Source: Cristatella mucedo
Lineage: Eukaryota; Bryozoa; Phylactolaemata; Cristatellidae
Reading direction: 5' to 3'
Length of the DNA: 64,000 nt
Assembly (NCBI GenBank): GCA_009760855.2
Contig: WPIO01000032.1
Span: forward strand, 967,501-1,031,500
Of this stretch, positions 11,476-24,042 are shown piece after piece. A program made the translations under genes and the position numbers. The number at the start of each line of letters is the position of its first letter. Position 1 is the first letter of the stretch. The notes beneath the pieces were generated by a model. That model saw only the letters and a list, made by a program, of their open reading frames with translations, did no database searches and was not told where the DNA came from.

Positions 11476-12588
11476 ATAATCGATTGAAGCAGTGAAAAGT
11501 AGCTGGTTACTCGGAGCTGAATGGGCTCCTAAACAAGCCAGAACAGTCTGAATTAGCCTTCGGCTCCAAGCTTTGATACTTGGTCGGAGACTCTCCGCCA
11601 GACTACTTTAGGCTTCAAGCGTCAAGCTGCAGTACATTAGGGTTTCTATCAATTTGAAAATTGCCAGATGTAGCTGGGAGATTTATAGCTAAACGTGAAG
11701 ACGCATTTTATAATGGTATGCTCTTAGTCATCAAAATTGCAGTCGTACGAAATGCCAATCGCTTTTAGATTGTGGCATGATGTCTCTAAGGAAAACTTAT
11801 TCAAACTCCATCAAAAGTCAAGCAGTGAAGACGAATGCATAATATGCATGATATTTTCTTTGAATAACGTACTAGTGAGATGCCGTGCTGACGTGAAGCC
11901 ATTCACCAGTCATTAATCAAAATAATTACAGGCTTTAATGATTCAACTAACAGCAAAACATGGACCACAGCAACGAAGGGCAGAGATAAGCAAGAAATTT
12001 GCTCAATATTTACTTGTAGAAAATTATAGCTATGTGCTGAGAGAGCAATAATGCATAAGAATCTTTTTGCAATCGGCTTCTCTCGAAGAACACGCCCAGA
12101 TCACCTACAGCTGTTGTGGCATAGGCAGCATTTAATTGGTCCGTGGTCACCTGATGTCCAGCCAATCAGCAGTGGTCTACGATTCCAAAAATAGACGCGT
12201 GGACTTGGATCGTCCAGAGCTGAGCTGCAGGTCCAGTTGAGATAGCTATTTGCAGTATAGGCACAGTGGCTATAAAGCGGATTCAGTCAACAACCTGCAT
12301 GGCAGTATGGCAAGGCTACATGCTCACATGAGACGGAAGTAGGCATATAATAGTGGAGCACATGTTTGAGAGATGTTTCAAAAGTGAATTCGTACAGAAA
12401 ATAGTAGAATGAAATAACTTAAAAGTAAGATTAAAATATTGAAGGGTTTGAAATGTATGCATAGCATCCCTGAATTCTGTCAACTAGGCTCAAACTGATT
12501 ACATTGTCCAACATCCTCTGACTTTAAGATGTTTCTAAGAAAGCTAGAAATCTGTCAGCTCCCTACAGAAGTTCCTCCAATCGCGTAA
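11476..12588. other. No gene recognised; weak promoter-like motifs
   Basis: This segment contains CCAATCA at about 12,162 and CTATAAAG at about 12,269 with a TCAGTC initiator-like motif close after. The spacing is wrong for a standard core promoter, so these are only noted. Confidence 0.3.
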
Positions 12589-12709
12589 CATATCTTGTGC
12601 GTGCTTTTAATTGCGAACATTGGGATTGGTATTATTGCTCATGGTATGACGCGCTTCTGTTACGGTTCATACGATGAGCACGCAAAGAGATTTCTATTCC
12701 ACGGATATG
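12589..12709 (+). CDS. Exon-like segment ending at GTGAGT donor
   Basis: An open frame reads ILCVLLIANIGIGIIAHG, a good transmembrane helix. It continues to MTRFCYGSYDEHAKRF and LFHGYG, and ends at TATG|GTGAGT, a consensus splice donor. The same frame has a stop (TAA) immediately upstream and no suitable ATG before the hydrophobic part; the first ATG is at 12,646. It is therefore either a pseudo-exon or an exon whose acceptor I cannot place. The residue mix looks like real protein and does not resemble the LINEs. Confidence 0.25.
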
Positions 12710-12867
12710 GTGAGTATACTGCAATTACAGCTGAAACTGTGCTATTGAAATATTAAGGTGTTGGCTTTCGAAAGACTGGTGAAACCTGTCGGCAACCAAT
12801 GAGCATACTTTTTTCTGGTGGCTTTTACATTTATGAAAATATGTATGCGGATGTATTATCATGAGTA

Positions 12868-13125
12868 TAATATATATGTATATATGCGAATGTGCATTAT
12901 ATATAGATATATATATAATTATATATATGCACTAGTATTACAAAATTACTGTCATTTCATTCCTTGAAGAATCGGAATTCCGATTTGGTCAGCCGATCAT
13001 TACAGCACACCGTTGTTGGCGGTATACTCGTAGGTTTATGTTAATAAAGCACTGCCAGGGAACGAATTTGTTTCGCCATCGTAAGAGAGAGGAGAAGAAG
13101 AAGAATTAGAAGAAGAAGAAGAAGT
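12868..13125. repeat. TA-rich microsatellite and (AAG)n tract
   Basis: Imperfect (TATA)n lies at about 12,868-12,930. An (AAG/AGA)n tract lies at about 13,086-13,125. The sequence between them is not recognised. Confidence 0.85.
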
Positions 13126-13857
13126 TGGCTCCTTCTGGTCAAGCTGACCGGCAGGCGGAGAAATGCACGTCCGCTTAGCCCAAGAGGTGGGAGAGAAGTT
13201 ATCTTTGACTGCCACTACAATACGGATGTGGTCTCAGGTTTGTCTCACCTTGGGGGAGATTGATCTTACAGCTGGCAAGTAATTGGGAAGCCGGCGGTTG
13301 CTACAGAGTGACCGAAGACTGTTTGTCAAGCGACTAAATTCTGAAAAGACTAGTCTTTAATGCATAAAGTTCCTGCAACTTGTTCAGTACCTTTCCAGGT
13401 CTCTAAAAATTGCGACATCGAGGCCGTCTTCCATTAGTCATCCCTTACTCAGCTTTAAAGCTATCCGTTTAAAACATTTACCCACAGCTAAATGCAGAAG
13501 TAGAAAAACTGGTTCCTCGAGTTAATAAATGCGCATTTTCATAAGTGCAAATCTGCTTTTATGCTGTATCCATTACACTTGCTGCGGCCGGTTACGGGAG
13601 AGGGGATGATTTTAGCCTAACTTGAATTTCGCCAAGTAAGGAAATCGTCAAAAATGATCAAACGACGCCGAATTTCCGGCAATTAGTGAATGGCAGAATC
13701 TATGTGCGGCCGTAATATGCTGCTGCAGGTGGAATGCAGACTCAAGTCATATGCCCAACGCCTGCTGTTTAAGGGAGGTCAAGCAATTAACGGTTTCAAC
13801 TAGATCCGCAATTGGTAAATGTAACGTGCCTTAACGATAAGGGTTAGCATATTGGTC

Positions 13858-14882
13858 TAACTTGCTGCATGCATTGATGACATCCGCACATGGATGGCAG
13901 CAAATTTTCTAAAACTTAACGATGATAAAACTAACTTACTAGTTATGGGCAAACCCAGTGTGATTCAGAGATTGGAAAGGCTGACTCTCAAAATTGGCTC
14001 TGCCAGCATATCTCCTGTCGAATCAGCTCGGAATCTAGGTGTCATATTCCAAAGCGACCTCTCGTTAGACGACCATATCAGCTCCACAGTCAAATCCGCC
14101 TATTTTCAGCTTCATAACATTGCTAAAATTCGGGCTTGTTTAGATAAAGATACCACGTCCAAGTTAGTTCATGCATTCATGACATCCCATCTCAACTTCT
14201 GCAACTCACTGCTTACTGGCCTACCAGCATATGCGATCAGGCGATTGCAGCTTGTGCAAAACTCTGCAGCTAGGCTTGTCTGTCGTGATCGTCGTAGTTG
14301 CCACATTACTCCACTTCTCGCCGACCTGCACTGGCTACCAGTCAAGAAACGGATTGAATTCAAGGTTTTGTCGCTCACTTTTAGGTCCCTTCATTCTATG
14401 GCTCCAGCCTATCTGTCAGATATACTACCCCATCAGGCCAAGCATCGTACCGCCCGCTTCTCGGAATCCAACAGTCTAGAAATACCTCATACAAACCTTA
14501 AATCCTTTGGAGACCGTGCATTTAGTTCATATGCTCCCAAAGCCTGGAACTCCCTCTCGACCTGCGTCAAAACATCCCCTGACCTGACCACATTTAAAAG
14601 GAACCTAAAAAAACACCTATTTAGGACAGAATTTAGTTGGTCCCTGTGATTCGTCTTTGATGTGCTTATGCGTGCTGACACTGTGCATGCTGCCACTAAC
14701 CACATTTGCATGCTGACCCTGTGCATGTCACCCCTAACCATATTATTCATCTCGTTTGTTTTTCAAGCATGATTTTACTTACCATTCAATTGCATTTCAC
14801 TTTACAGCAAATGTAAAGCGCCTGGAGAGAGATTGAGTTTCTGAGGGCGCTTTATCAAGTGAATTATTATTATTATTATTAT
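13858..14882 (+). mobile_element. LINE-A 3' half, 5'-truncated, with long open frame
   Basis: The element begins inside RT, just after motif C (DDIRTWMAANFLKLNDDKTN). One frame is open from 13,894 to 14,649 (251 residues). It covers the RT thumb and the family C-terminal region through KSFGDRAFSSYAPKAWNSLS, without any frameshift. The 3' untranslated region follows and ends in (ATT)n at about 14,868-14,882. The unbroken frame suggests that this is the youngest LINE-A copy in the window. It lacks endonuclease and RT motifs A-C, so it cannot move itself. Confidence 0.9.
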
Positions 14883-16199
14883 CAACTTTTCTGGCTCTAG
14901 TAATTTTACAACAGAATGAGAGACGCCGGCCGTCCCTGAACTCTGTACGATCTCGTTATATTTTATTTATACGGACACTGCGATTGACCGTGCCGCCCAA
15001 ACAGCAGCCAACTTGGGCTAATAGGTAATAGGCTCTGGGGCATCTCACTGCTCACATTCAAGCGGCGCCGCCTGGCGTGGCTGATAAACTGACTCACTTA
15101 TGGGGACAATGCAAACCCTTTGAGGTTCTAGGGGCAGTGCTAGCTGTTAGCAGGTATGTCCGCTTTGCGATAACCATGAATACCTCAGGTAGGACTCTTG
15201 ATTTTGCCACTGCAGGTACGACGAAAAGGCTATTCGCTGCACTATTTACGTTGCTAGGAGCCGAAGACCTACAAACAAACATAGATTATCGGATGAATGT
15301 GGAATAGTCATGTCTCTATGATTCACAAAAAATATAAGATTTTACATATATGAAAGTAAAGGTTAGTTGATCAAAAAGCTTCATTTACATAGAAGCAGAA
15401 GAGCCTTAGCTGCTATCATCCAGATTAAATGGGCATTAAAGGACTGCCTAATACAGGACTCGAAGTATGACACGGGTCGTGAAATGAGAGCATCTTACGC
15501 CTGGGCCACCCATTCAGGGTTTGATGGTGTTATGAAAATACTCTTGTTTAGAGTCACTGCGTTTGCACAAGTCAATACTGCAGTCATCAGAGACGCCAGA
15601 CACCAGTCACCAGAGAGGCTGCTACAGCTTGGAATGTATTCCCTGATTTAATAATCATATAAGTAACGATAGCCCGAGCTACGATTGCCGTGCCAGTCTT
15701 AACATTGACTAACTTTTTCAAGTAACAGTGGCTCTCATATCAACCTTCTGACATCATTGGAGAGTCTAGGTCACATTTGTTTCTGATTTATAAAAAACGC
15801 AATCTAACAATATATCAATAGTTGTAATACTACCCATAATTAAAATGTGTTTCAAAACCCTCAAAAGATGCAGGAAACTTTGCTTACGACTTCACCCACC
15901 AACAAAACGTTAGAAAATACATTAAACTTTATTCTTTAGCCTAGTAGCAGATTGTAAACTTCAAAGACCCTTGAGGATATATCTATTTAACCGAAATCGG
16001 GAATCAACTATTACAGTTGTGTAAGAGCAGAGCTGAAACCACATTTGAAATTTAAAACTTCCTGCTGCTTTTTATGGTTTTGGTCGAATTATGGACATTT
16101 ACACAGCGAACAGCTATGCTGTTGATAATGGTGTTTGAAATTCCTAAGCTCATAACTCAACTTACTACAAAAAGCCACCTTGATGTGCCGTGGTTTAAC
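14883..16199. other. No gene recognised
   Basis: Open frames at 15,077-15,307 and 15,367-15,651 lack ATG starts, and I find no domain. No repeat was recognised. Confidence 0.4.
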
Positions 16200-17600
16200 A
16201 AGATAAGACATAAGTTGCTTAGAATGCATAGACGTGTAAATGTATTATTCTCAGGAATGAGCTTAGGCAAAGCATATTTCTTTGTTTTACTTTATCTTTC
16301 AGCAGCATTTGAACTATTGATCACCACGTTTTTCCGGAGCGCCTTTCATTCCACTAGGTATCAGTGGCACTGCACTGCAATGGTTTAGACCTTATCTCAG
16401 TGGAAGATTCCAAAGTATTGATGTGAACATACAAAGGTCATTCGAGGAACCACTGAAGTACGAGGTTCCTGGGAGCTCTGTGCTTTTTCTGCTTCTTCTC
16501 ATAGTTAATACTCGCTGTCTTGCCTCTGGGATCGCCAAGAACCATCGCCACTTTCATTTCAAAGAAGATGACAAACAGATACAGCCCTCCAACGCCTAAA
16601 ATTCTCCTTACTTCCTTACTGTATGTATTGCTGACATCCGCACATGGATGGCGGCCAATTTTCTCAAATTTAATGACAATAAAACCAACTTACTAGTTAT
16701 GGGAAAACTAACAATTACTCAAAAATGTTCATGCTTAACGCTAAGATCGGCTCTGCCGGTGCATCTCGAGTTGCATCTGCTTGAATTCGAGCTGTGAAGT
16801 TCCAAAATGGCTTCACTGGACGATCACATCAGCACCACAGTTGAGTCCGCCTACTTTCAGCTAAATAAGATTTCTATAAATTTTGGCTTGTTTGGACGGG
16901 ATATTACAGCAACGTTGGTCCATGCATTTTCAACATTCCGCTTCAACTTCTGTAAGACAAAGCTTGCTGATATACCAGCTTTGCAACCAGGCGCTTAGAT
17001 TTGGTGCAAAACTCTGCAGCTATGCTTGTCTGTCGTGAGGGGCGTCACTGTTGCCAGATCTCAGCACTCGCCGACTTTCACTGGTTTCAATCAACCAGCA
17101 TATCGTCTTCAAGGTTCTGTCACTCACTTGTAGGTTCTTTAAGTCTCCAGCTTCAGATTAACTATCAGAACTACTCACCGGCCAGGTCAGGCGTTGAACA
17201 ACCCGTTCCTATGACTCGAATTGTGTAGTTTACAGTTTCTTGCCTACCTCAAATCCTTTGAAGACCATCCTTTCAGTTCGTAGGCGCCAAAGGCCTGGAA
17301 CTAACTCCTGACTGACGTCCCGACATCCCCTGTCTTGAAAGCATTTAAAAAAGCTAGAAACGCACTTGTTTATTACAGCTGTTAGTGGGTCCTTGTGATT
17401 CATCGTTTGTGTGCTTATGCCTACATGATGCCACTAACGATATTAAATATGTTGACACTGTGCATGTCACCTTCTAACCATGATATGCCTGTCGACATTA
17501 TGTATTTTACAACTTAATTTATATAATATGGCAATTTCCAAGAAACAGATTGTTGTCCAGTGGCGCTTTTTTAATGTATTATAAATTATTTTATTGTTAG
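16200..17600 (+). mobile_element. Old LINE-A relic
   Basis: This is a strongly diverged plus-strand copy. LLYLSAAFELL at about 16,290 corresponds to motif A. ADIRTWMAANFLKFNDNKTN-like sequence lies near 16,630-16,690. The C-terminal region is at 17,230-17,310, and the tail region near 17,535-17,600 shows CAAGAAACAGATTG. It has multiple frameshifts and its 5' end is uncertain. Confidence 0.75.
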
Positions 17601-20600
17601 TGTTATATATCGTTCTGCGGGTTTATTTTTGGACCAGATTTGCTTCCCATAATCAGCTCTAACGCTTGCTTTTGAGTTGGAAATCCTTAATAGCTTCAGA
17701 TTTAATTTTTAACACTCTTGCTCTTTGGAAGGCATCCTTAACAAAATAGATTGAGTAATTGTCTCTCTGTTCCCTGAACTATGATTTTTGAACTTCGCTA
17801 GTTCGCCTAGCACGAAAATGCTTAGCTAGTGGCCTTCTAACAGTATGCTTAGTACAATTAAGAAAACATGACCACTATGTATGAGCTATTAATATTATAG
17901 GCATCTGAGCAAGCGGAGGTGATTTCCGGTAATTCTCTTTGGCCGATATGGAAATGAGGCTGTTATAAGAAAAGCTTACACGTCGGCATCACCTCATACA
18001 AATTGAGCTTGCAAAATATCTCTCCTTACCAAAACCGTCGCATTTATTGGTAGGACATGAGGTCTGTCTGCACTCAGAACTTCTGATACCTAGTTTTATG
18101 TATACTACTTCATCATCGGGTTATCATGTTCCTACAAGCTCATCTTAGGTAAAACACTGAATAATAGGCATGAAGCCCATCGCACCAGATTTTTTTCGTC
18201 ACTGGCAAATGCTGGTAAGTCATCGGCGAGCCCATAGAATATTCTTGTGGGTGTCGGCTATGCTACAAGTACAGGATTAAAGGTGTACAAACAATGAACT
18301 CTGTATTTCTTAGCACGTGACATGAGTATAGATGTGTCCAAGTTATTGGAATTCTTCAATTACTGACCTAAGCGTTTTTCCTTGGCAATCCAAGAAGCAC
18401 TATATCTGGTTAAAGCTGTGGACCACTTGGCGAGCTCAAAGATTGCGAAATCCAAGCTCAAACTAAGGCATTTGCTCTGGTTCCTTCTCAGCTCTACCGC
18501 CCCACCAGCCTAAAACTGGAAGGGCTGTCGATCGAAGCATGAATAAATTCATGTCACCATTGAATGAAGCCATGCCGTCATTCTTTCGGTTGCTACCCTC
18601 AAGCAAAGCATGAGGTCTTCTTAAAAATTCAGCTGCTGCTAGCAACAGCCGATAATCAATAGCAAAACTGAATAGGGGTTTGCTAGCCAACTTGATCGCT
18701 CGGCTGATCACAGTGACTGAGCTATTTTTTGCAGCTGCTTTGGGTGCTTTGCTTCTTCGACTTCTTCGGCTTCAGCTGGATTTGAGCTCCTTGGATGCTG
18801 TTGTACAGTGCTTCTTACCTGGGTTCGCTGTGTGAGGCATGTACGTACAGTGCTAATCTGAATCATTAAGCAGATCTCTTGCTTCATAAGAGATATCCTT
18901 TCGTGTAGTTTATTGCATCGTATATGCGCATAACTGGCTCCTTAATGCAGGTCTTTAGAAACAAACACAGCATATTAAACAGGTGCTTGCTCTTCCTGAC
19001 TCGTGAAAGATGGTAGCGAACTTAGCACCTCTTAGCACAGCACTGCAAAATTCTCACGGACGCACACAGATTTGGTGTTATGAATGAGCACAGTGACATC
19101 CAAAACGATAGTAGCTTGTGCAGCAATTTCCCGTTGTTACTGAAATATGTGTTTTCTAGCCAAAGGATTCAAATTCAGACTAATGTAAAGCATTAATTGC
19201 AACTGAATAAGCTTAACTTATGATAGTTTTGGCTTTATTTCGTGAGGGTCTACACCTTAGCTTGTGACACATAAAGTTGTAATGATAGATTCGGGGGTAT
19301 CCTAATGGTAATAGTGATAACAACTAGGACAAATATATTGTTCGAGGCAGCTTAAATATCTGGAAAGGAAAGATTGAATTGGTTTAATTGGTTATCACAC
19401 GCACAGTGTCAACACCAACAAGTGCACACAGAACCATCCTAACAAACTCAGCGAATGCTTTAAAGGAACATGAGCATTTTCAGCATTCTTTTAAATAATG
19501 ACAGCAAGTCCGATGATGAAATGACACCACTCGCAAACGAACAGACGAAAAAAATGCAGAGTTTTAGGAATTTGAGGTGGGAAGCAGTATATGGTGGGTA
19601 GAGGTACAGCCATATATGCGTCGTGCAGTAGCTCTTTGTTCATAGCTTAACTTGGATAGTATTCAGCTGCAAAATTGCTTGTTTAGTCCGTGGCTTGGAG
19701 CTTTCTATTTCTACACGCTGCTAAGATCATACAAGCTATTTATATTTTAAAATCCAAACTCCATGACGCTCTGCAGACAAAAGAAAATTGCCTTAATGCC
19801 AGATCTGAAAGATTAACATACATACCATTTTGAGAAAACTTGGCTGCTGTCCCGCTAGCGAAATGAGACTGATAGCGATGCTAATATTTTCAGATGGCAG
19901 CATATTGACGTATTCATATTTTGCATGTAGATGCTCAGTCTTATAACCTTGACTTTTAAGATGCCTAACTTAACCTGGACCTTGCAGCATTTTTTTCAAT
20001 AATGAGGAAGGGAAAATGAAATTTTAAGACCAGCTGCATTAGCAGCCTTATTGAACTAGCTGAAAACAGCCCTAATAGTTTTCAGCCGTGCCCTCAAAGC
20101 AGGCGATATAATTTTCCCTGCTGCACTACGCGATTCCAAGCCCAAGGTTTTCAAAGAGAACCCTCACGGTTTTGCGCCCTGACAAAGGTCGGCCGATCAG
20201 CAAACTCCTTTCAGTAGCTGCAGATGAACCTTTGCAGAAGAACTGCTGTATAAAATTCTGATTTTCCTCAAATTCTTACTTGGAATTAACTAACGGTCCC
20301 CGTTTGACTGAAGACGGTTTTTGACTGATTTTTATACTCAGAGACAGTTTTGAAAAGCAGTAAAAATGAAGTTTATACGAATCGGAAAAAAATCTGCTTG
20401 CTTATATGATACGATTACTTAAAAATTATAGATGGTTTGATGGTAGTCATCTCACACATACTTTTAAATTGAGAAGTGCAAAGATGATTTTATTGCGTCT
20501 GTAATTTAAAAATATAAATGTTAGTACCTCAAACCGAAATTAGTAGGCGTTATGACATGTAAAAGAAGGAGTATCTGCAGGCAGAAAAATGCAAGAAGTT

Positions 20601-22885
20601 GTCTACGACGCCAGAAAAACCAACAAGCAGTCTTTTTGTCAACATAAAGCTACGAAATTTGCATTTGCACTTTGGCACACAATTTGAAAAAAACTGGCTG
20701 AGAAAATTGTAAGTACCGTGAGCTTATGATAGTCAATAATAACCTAGCATACACTTACAAAAAACGCCGTTTTTAGGATATTCGATTTGAAAATACAAGA
20801 CCGTGTACATCAGAGCATAACTATGAAAAGGCTCAGGTGTGAATACTTGCCGAACGGCAGACAGTAACGAGCAACTATTTATAAGCAAAGTGATAGGACT
20901 GAGTAAATATCTTACTTGTTCCGACTTCCAACACCGATGCTAGCAAAAGGCCCGGGTAATAGTTTCGCTGCAAAGCTTTGGCCAGCTGAATGACTTCGGC
21001 CAGACCTTCCTAGCCGGATTAACCAACACAGTCTACTCAAGATAAATCACTTCACTCTGAAACTTGGCCTGAGCATCCACTTTTACCATTGGGGATTTTT
21101 TTAAGCGTATACATTCGCAGAGGTTCATCAGCAATGACTCAACGACTTGAAGAACCTTGCAAAGACTGACAATCTCCGTCATGCTCTTGGTTTTTACCCG
21201 TTCGACTGGGCGACTATACCCAAAGTTTAAACACTTAATTAAATAACGTGAGGATCACAAGCTTGCTGATCATCATTTCGTAACTTAATTGAAGATGCAA
21301 TGTTCATTCAGTTTCAATGAAGAGAGTGCACACTAGCAGAGATATCACACCCTGTCAATACATTTTCAAGTCCTACGTCACCCAAGGACCCAACTATTTC
21401 AAGTAGATCCGACGATTGCCTTTAGAAAAATGTCAGTGCTCAAGTGAGATGCGGTCAAAATATTGTCCTGCAATTAGACTGGACACCGAATTGTTTGCTT
21501 CTGTTAACAGTATTCTGCCGAAAGTGTCCGTGCTGGGGGCCAGGCAGAAGCAGCGAGATAGTCTCTTCGAGGCACGTAAAATTTATAAAGCGAGGCTCGC
21601 TTACGGAACATGCCGTCAAGAGCTGACGTGAAAAATCCGTTGGCAAAGGCACCATCATCAAGCCCTCATGAGCCTGGCATGCTTCGCAGAGCACTTTCTT
21701 ACCCTGCGACAACGAGGTCGGTCTTGGTAGGGTTCAGCTTCAGGGTCGTGCTTCAGTGTCTTTCCGGTGAATACCTCACTTAGACTGGGGAGGTGGTCCG
21801 ACATCAGTGGTAAACCAAAGAAAGATTGGTGCCCTGAGCAGGTTTTCTCTTCTTGACTATGACGAAGGTCACTCGCAGGACTTACCTGCGGCACTGGCTG
21901 CAGCGACGGCGGCGTTGATGCTGCTGCAGCTGCCGTTGCTGCAGCTGCTCAGGCTACCACTGCTTGACTGTCGCACGCAGGCGAACGAGCCGCTGCCTGC
22001 CAAGTCTGTCACGAAGGCCACAAAAAAGCCCTATCGTGAACGCTGCAAATGCAACCATTCTTTCTTTGAAAGGCAGGGTGGATGATTAGACTAATGAAGG
22101 CATCGATGCGTGCCTGGAAACCCCTGTTTGTGGGACGCTGAAAGCTCTTCACGTGGGAATGAGGCAACGAGTGAAGAAGGCATAAAAGGGTTAGATTCAT
22201 CGGAGAGTGCATAGCCGAGGCCCTTTCTAGGTCCATAATAAACTAACGAACGCAATTGTCAGTGAGCTCGTCATGGGTGAAGCCATTAGGCAGCTTGAAG
22301 GAAATGGGCTGTACCGAAGCAGGACGTACTGCATAAATCTAATTGAGGTGTCTTACTTTATTACGGATCTGTCCGATGATACAGCCAGTAGTTGACAACA
22401 TGGACTAGCAGTTCCCGAGGGTGTCGGAAATTGTGCAATACTTCAAGGAGTCTGACCGAAGGACCTTCTTTTTTCTTCTTTAGTGGCAGATATAAGGTGG
22501 AGACATAGCCAGTTCTCAAAATTGGACATATTTGGAGTGCTCGGACGAGTTAGAACCCGGGGCAAAGACAATAGGCTGTCGCACCATGATGCATGAGAGA
22601 TTATCATGGATTAATGACTACTCAAATAGGATGACAGCATCTCACCATTGCAAAAGATCTTTCTTTAGCTTGAGAGCCTGTACCGAAGCCCGTGACTCTT
22701 TGTTCTCAAAATCGACATTAGGTCTTTTTCCCAGCGGGCTTAATTTTCGGCTTAGATAGTGTGTGAAATCTCACACTACCTCCATGTTTGGTAAGTCATT
22801 AATGAAATATCTAACAGCGAAATTATTTTTCCTCTTCGAGCGAACTTAGAATATAGCATATGTTGAGCTGTACTGGCTCGTGCCC
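17601..22885. other. 5.3 kb without recognisable gene or repeat
   Basis: This is mostly AT-rich. A locally GC-richer patch at about 21,880-21,990 has CTGCAG-rich near-repeats. The longest ORFs (for example minus 18,463-18,711, minus 21,455-21,712 and plus 21,807-22,085) have no domain or membrane pattern I can support. A small inverted repeat (AGTGTG then CACACT) lies at about 22,758-22,777. Exons of a large gene could hide here, but I see no conserved motif. Confidence 0.4.
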
Positions 22886-23570
22886 TAGTGAGTAACAACA
22901 ATAATATTAATAATGCACTTGATGAAGCGCCCTTAGAGAGCTCAATCTCTTTCTAGGCGTTTTACATTTACTGCAAAGAGAAACGCGACTGAATGGTGAG
23001 TAATATCATGCTCGATAAACAACATGAATAACATGGTTAGAGGTGACATGCACAGGGTCAGCATGCAAATGTAGTTACTGGCAGCATGCACAGTGTCAGC
23101 ACGCATAAGCACATGAACGACGAATCACAGGGACCCACTAAATGCTGTCCTAAATAGGTGTTTTTTAAGTTCTTTTTAAATGTGATCAAGTCACGGGATG
23201 TTCGGACGCAAGTTGGGAGTGAGCTTGGGGCTTTGGGAGCCTACGAACAAAATACACGGTCTCCAAAGTATTTGAGGTTTTTACGAGGTATTGGTAAATA
23301 GTTAGTTTCCGAAAAGTGGGTGGTACGATGATTGGCCTGGTAGGGGAGTAGATCTGATAGATAGGCTGGAACCAAAGAATGAAGGGACCTAAGAGTGAGC
23401 GACAAAATCTTGAATTCAATCCGTTGCTTGACTGGTAGCTAGTGCAGGTCAGCCAGAAGCAGTGTGATGTGGCAGCTGCGACGCTCACAACAGACAAACC
23501 TAGCTGCAGAGTTTTGCACCAGCTGTGAGAGCCCGATTGCACATGCCGGTAGGCCAGCCAAGCAGCAAGC
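22886..23570 (-). mobile_element. LINE-A 3' fragment, reverse
   Basis: The reversed ATT-rich tail (22,886-22,912) and the terminal signature (GCGCCCTTAGAGAGCTCAAT) come first. The 3' untranslated region and C-terminal coding part follow, read on the minus strand (LLADLH and SLLGPF blocks). It is 5'-truncated near 23,570 and has frameshifts. Confidence 0.85.
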
Positions 23571-24042
23571 CTTGATTAGCATTAAATCAACAGGTTGCTT
23601 GTACCCCGCGGGTGCATTTTGCTTCTCAAGTCGTACATTTTTCAAGAAAAGGGCAAAATATAATTCTGCGAAAATGTCTGATAAAATGTGAGGCTACGCT
23701 AAGCCACCTTACAGTGTGCCTGCCGGGGATAAATACGAGGCCTTCGAACCTCAGTTCCCTAGGGAGCACTGCAAGAGACATCTTGATGGTGAGTTACGTA
23801 AATGGTGCTACTATATGACAGTTTTTGAAAAATAATACGTAGTCATAATAAAATTATTAACAAATTTCTATAATTCCGATATATTTAGGGGATAGTACAG
23901 GGGAGAAAAGCGAGAGGTTAAGTTTCTCATTTAAGAATTTGGCGGGAACCTAATAACTACTCAAGCAACTGATACTTCAGCACTTTAAATAGTTTGAAAC
24001 CCTCGGCTGATGGCTTTCTTGTGCTTGACGGCCAGCCAACCA

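Noticed and set aside
12162..12290. CCAAT and TATAAA promoter for a gene at 12.3-12.7 kb
   Set aside because: TATA-to-initiator spacing is only about 12 bp and no complete downstream ORF exists.
21880..22080. Minus-strand Ser/Ala-rich frame ending at GTAAGT near 21,886
   Set aside because: The frame meets a TAG with no start codon, no acceptor was found, and the composition follows a CTGCAG-rich low-complexity patch.
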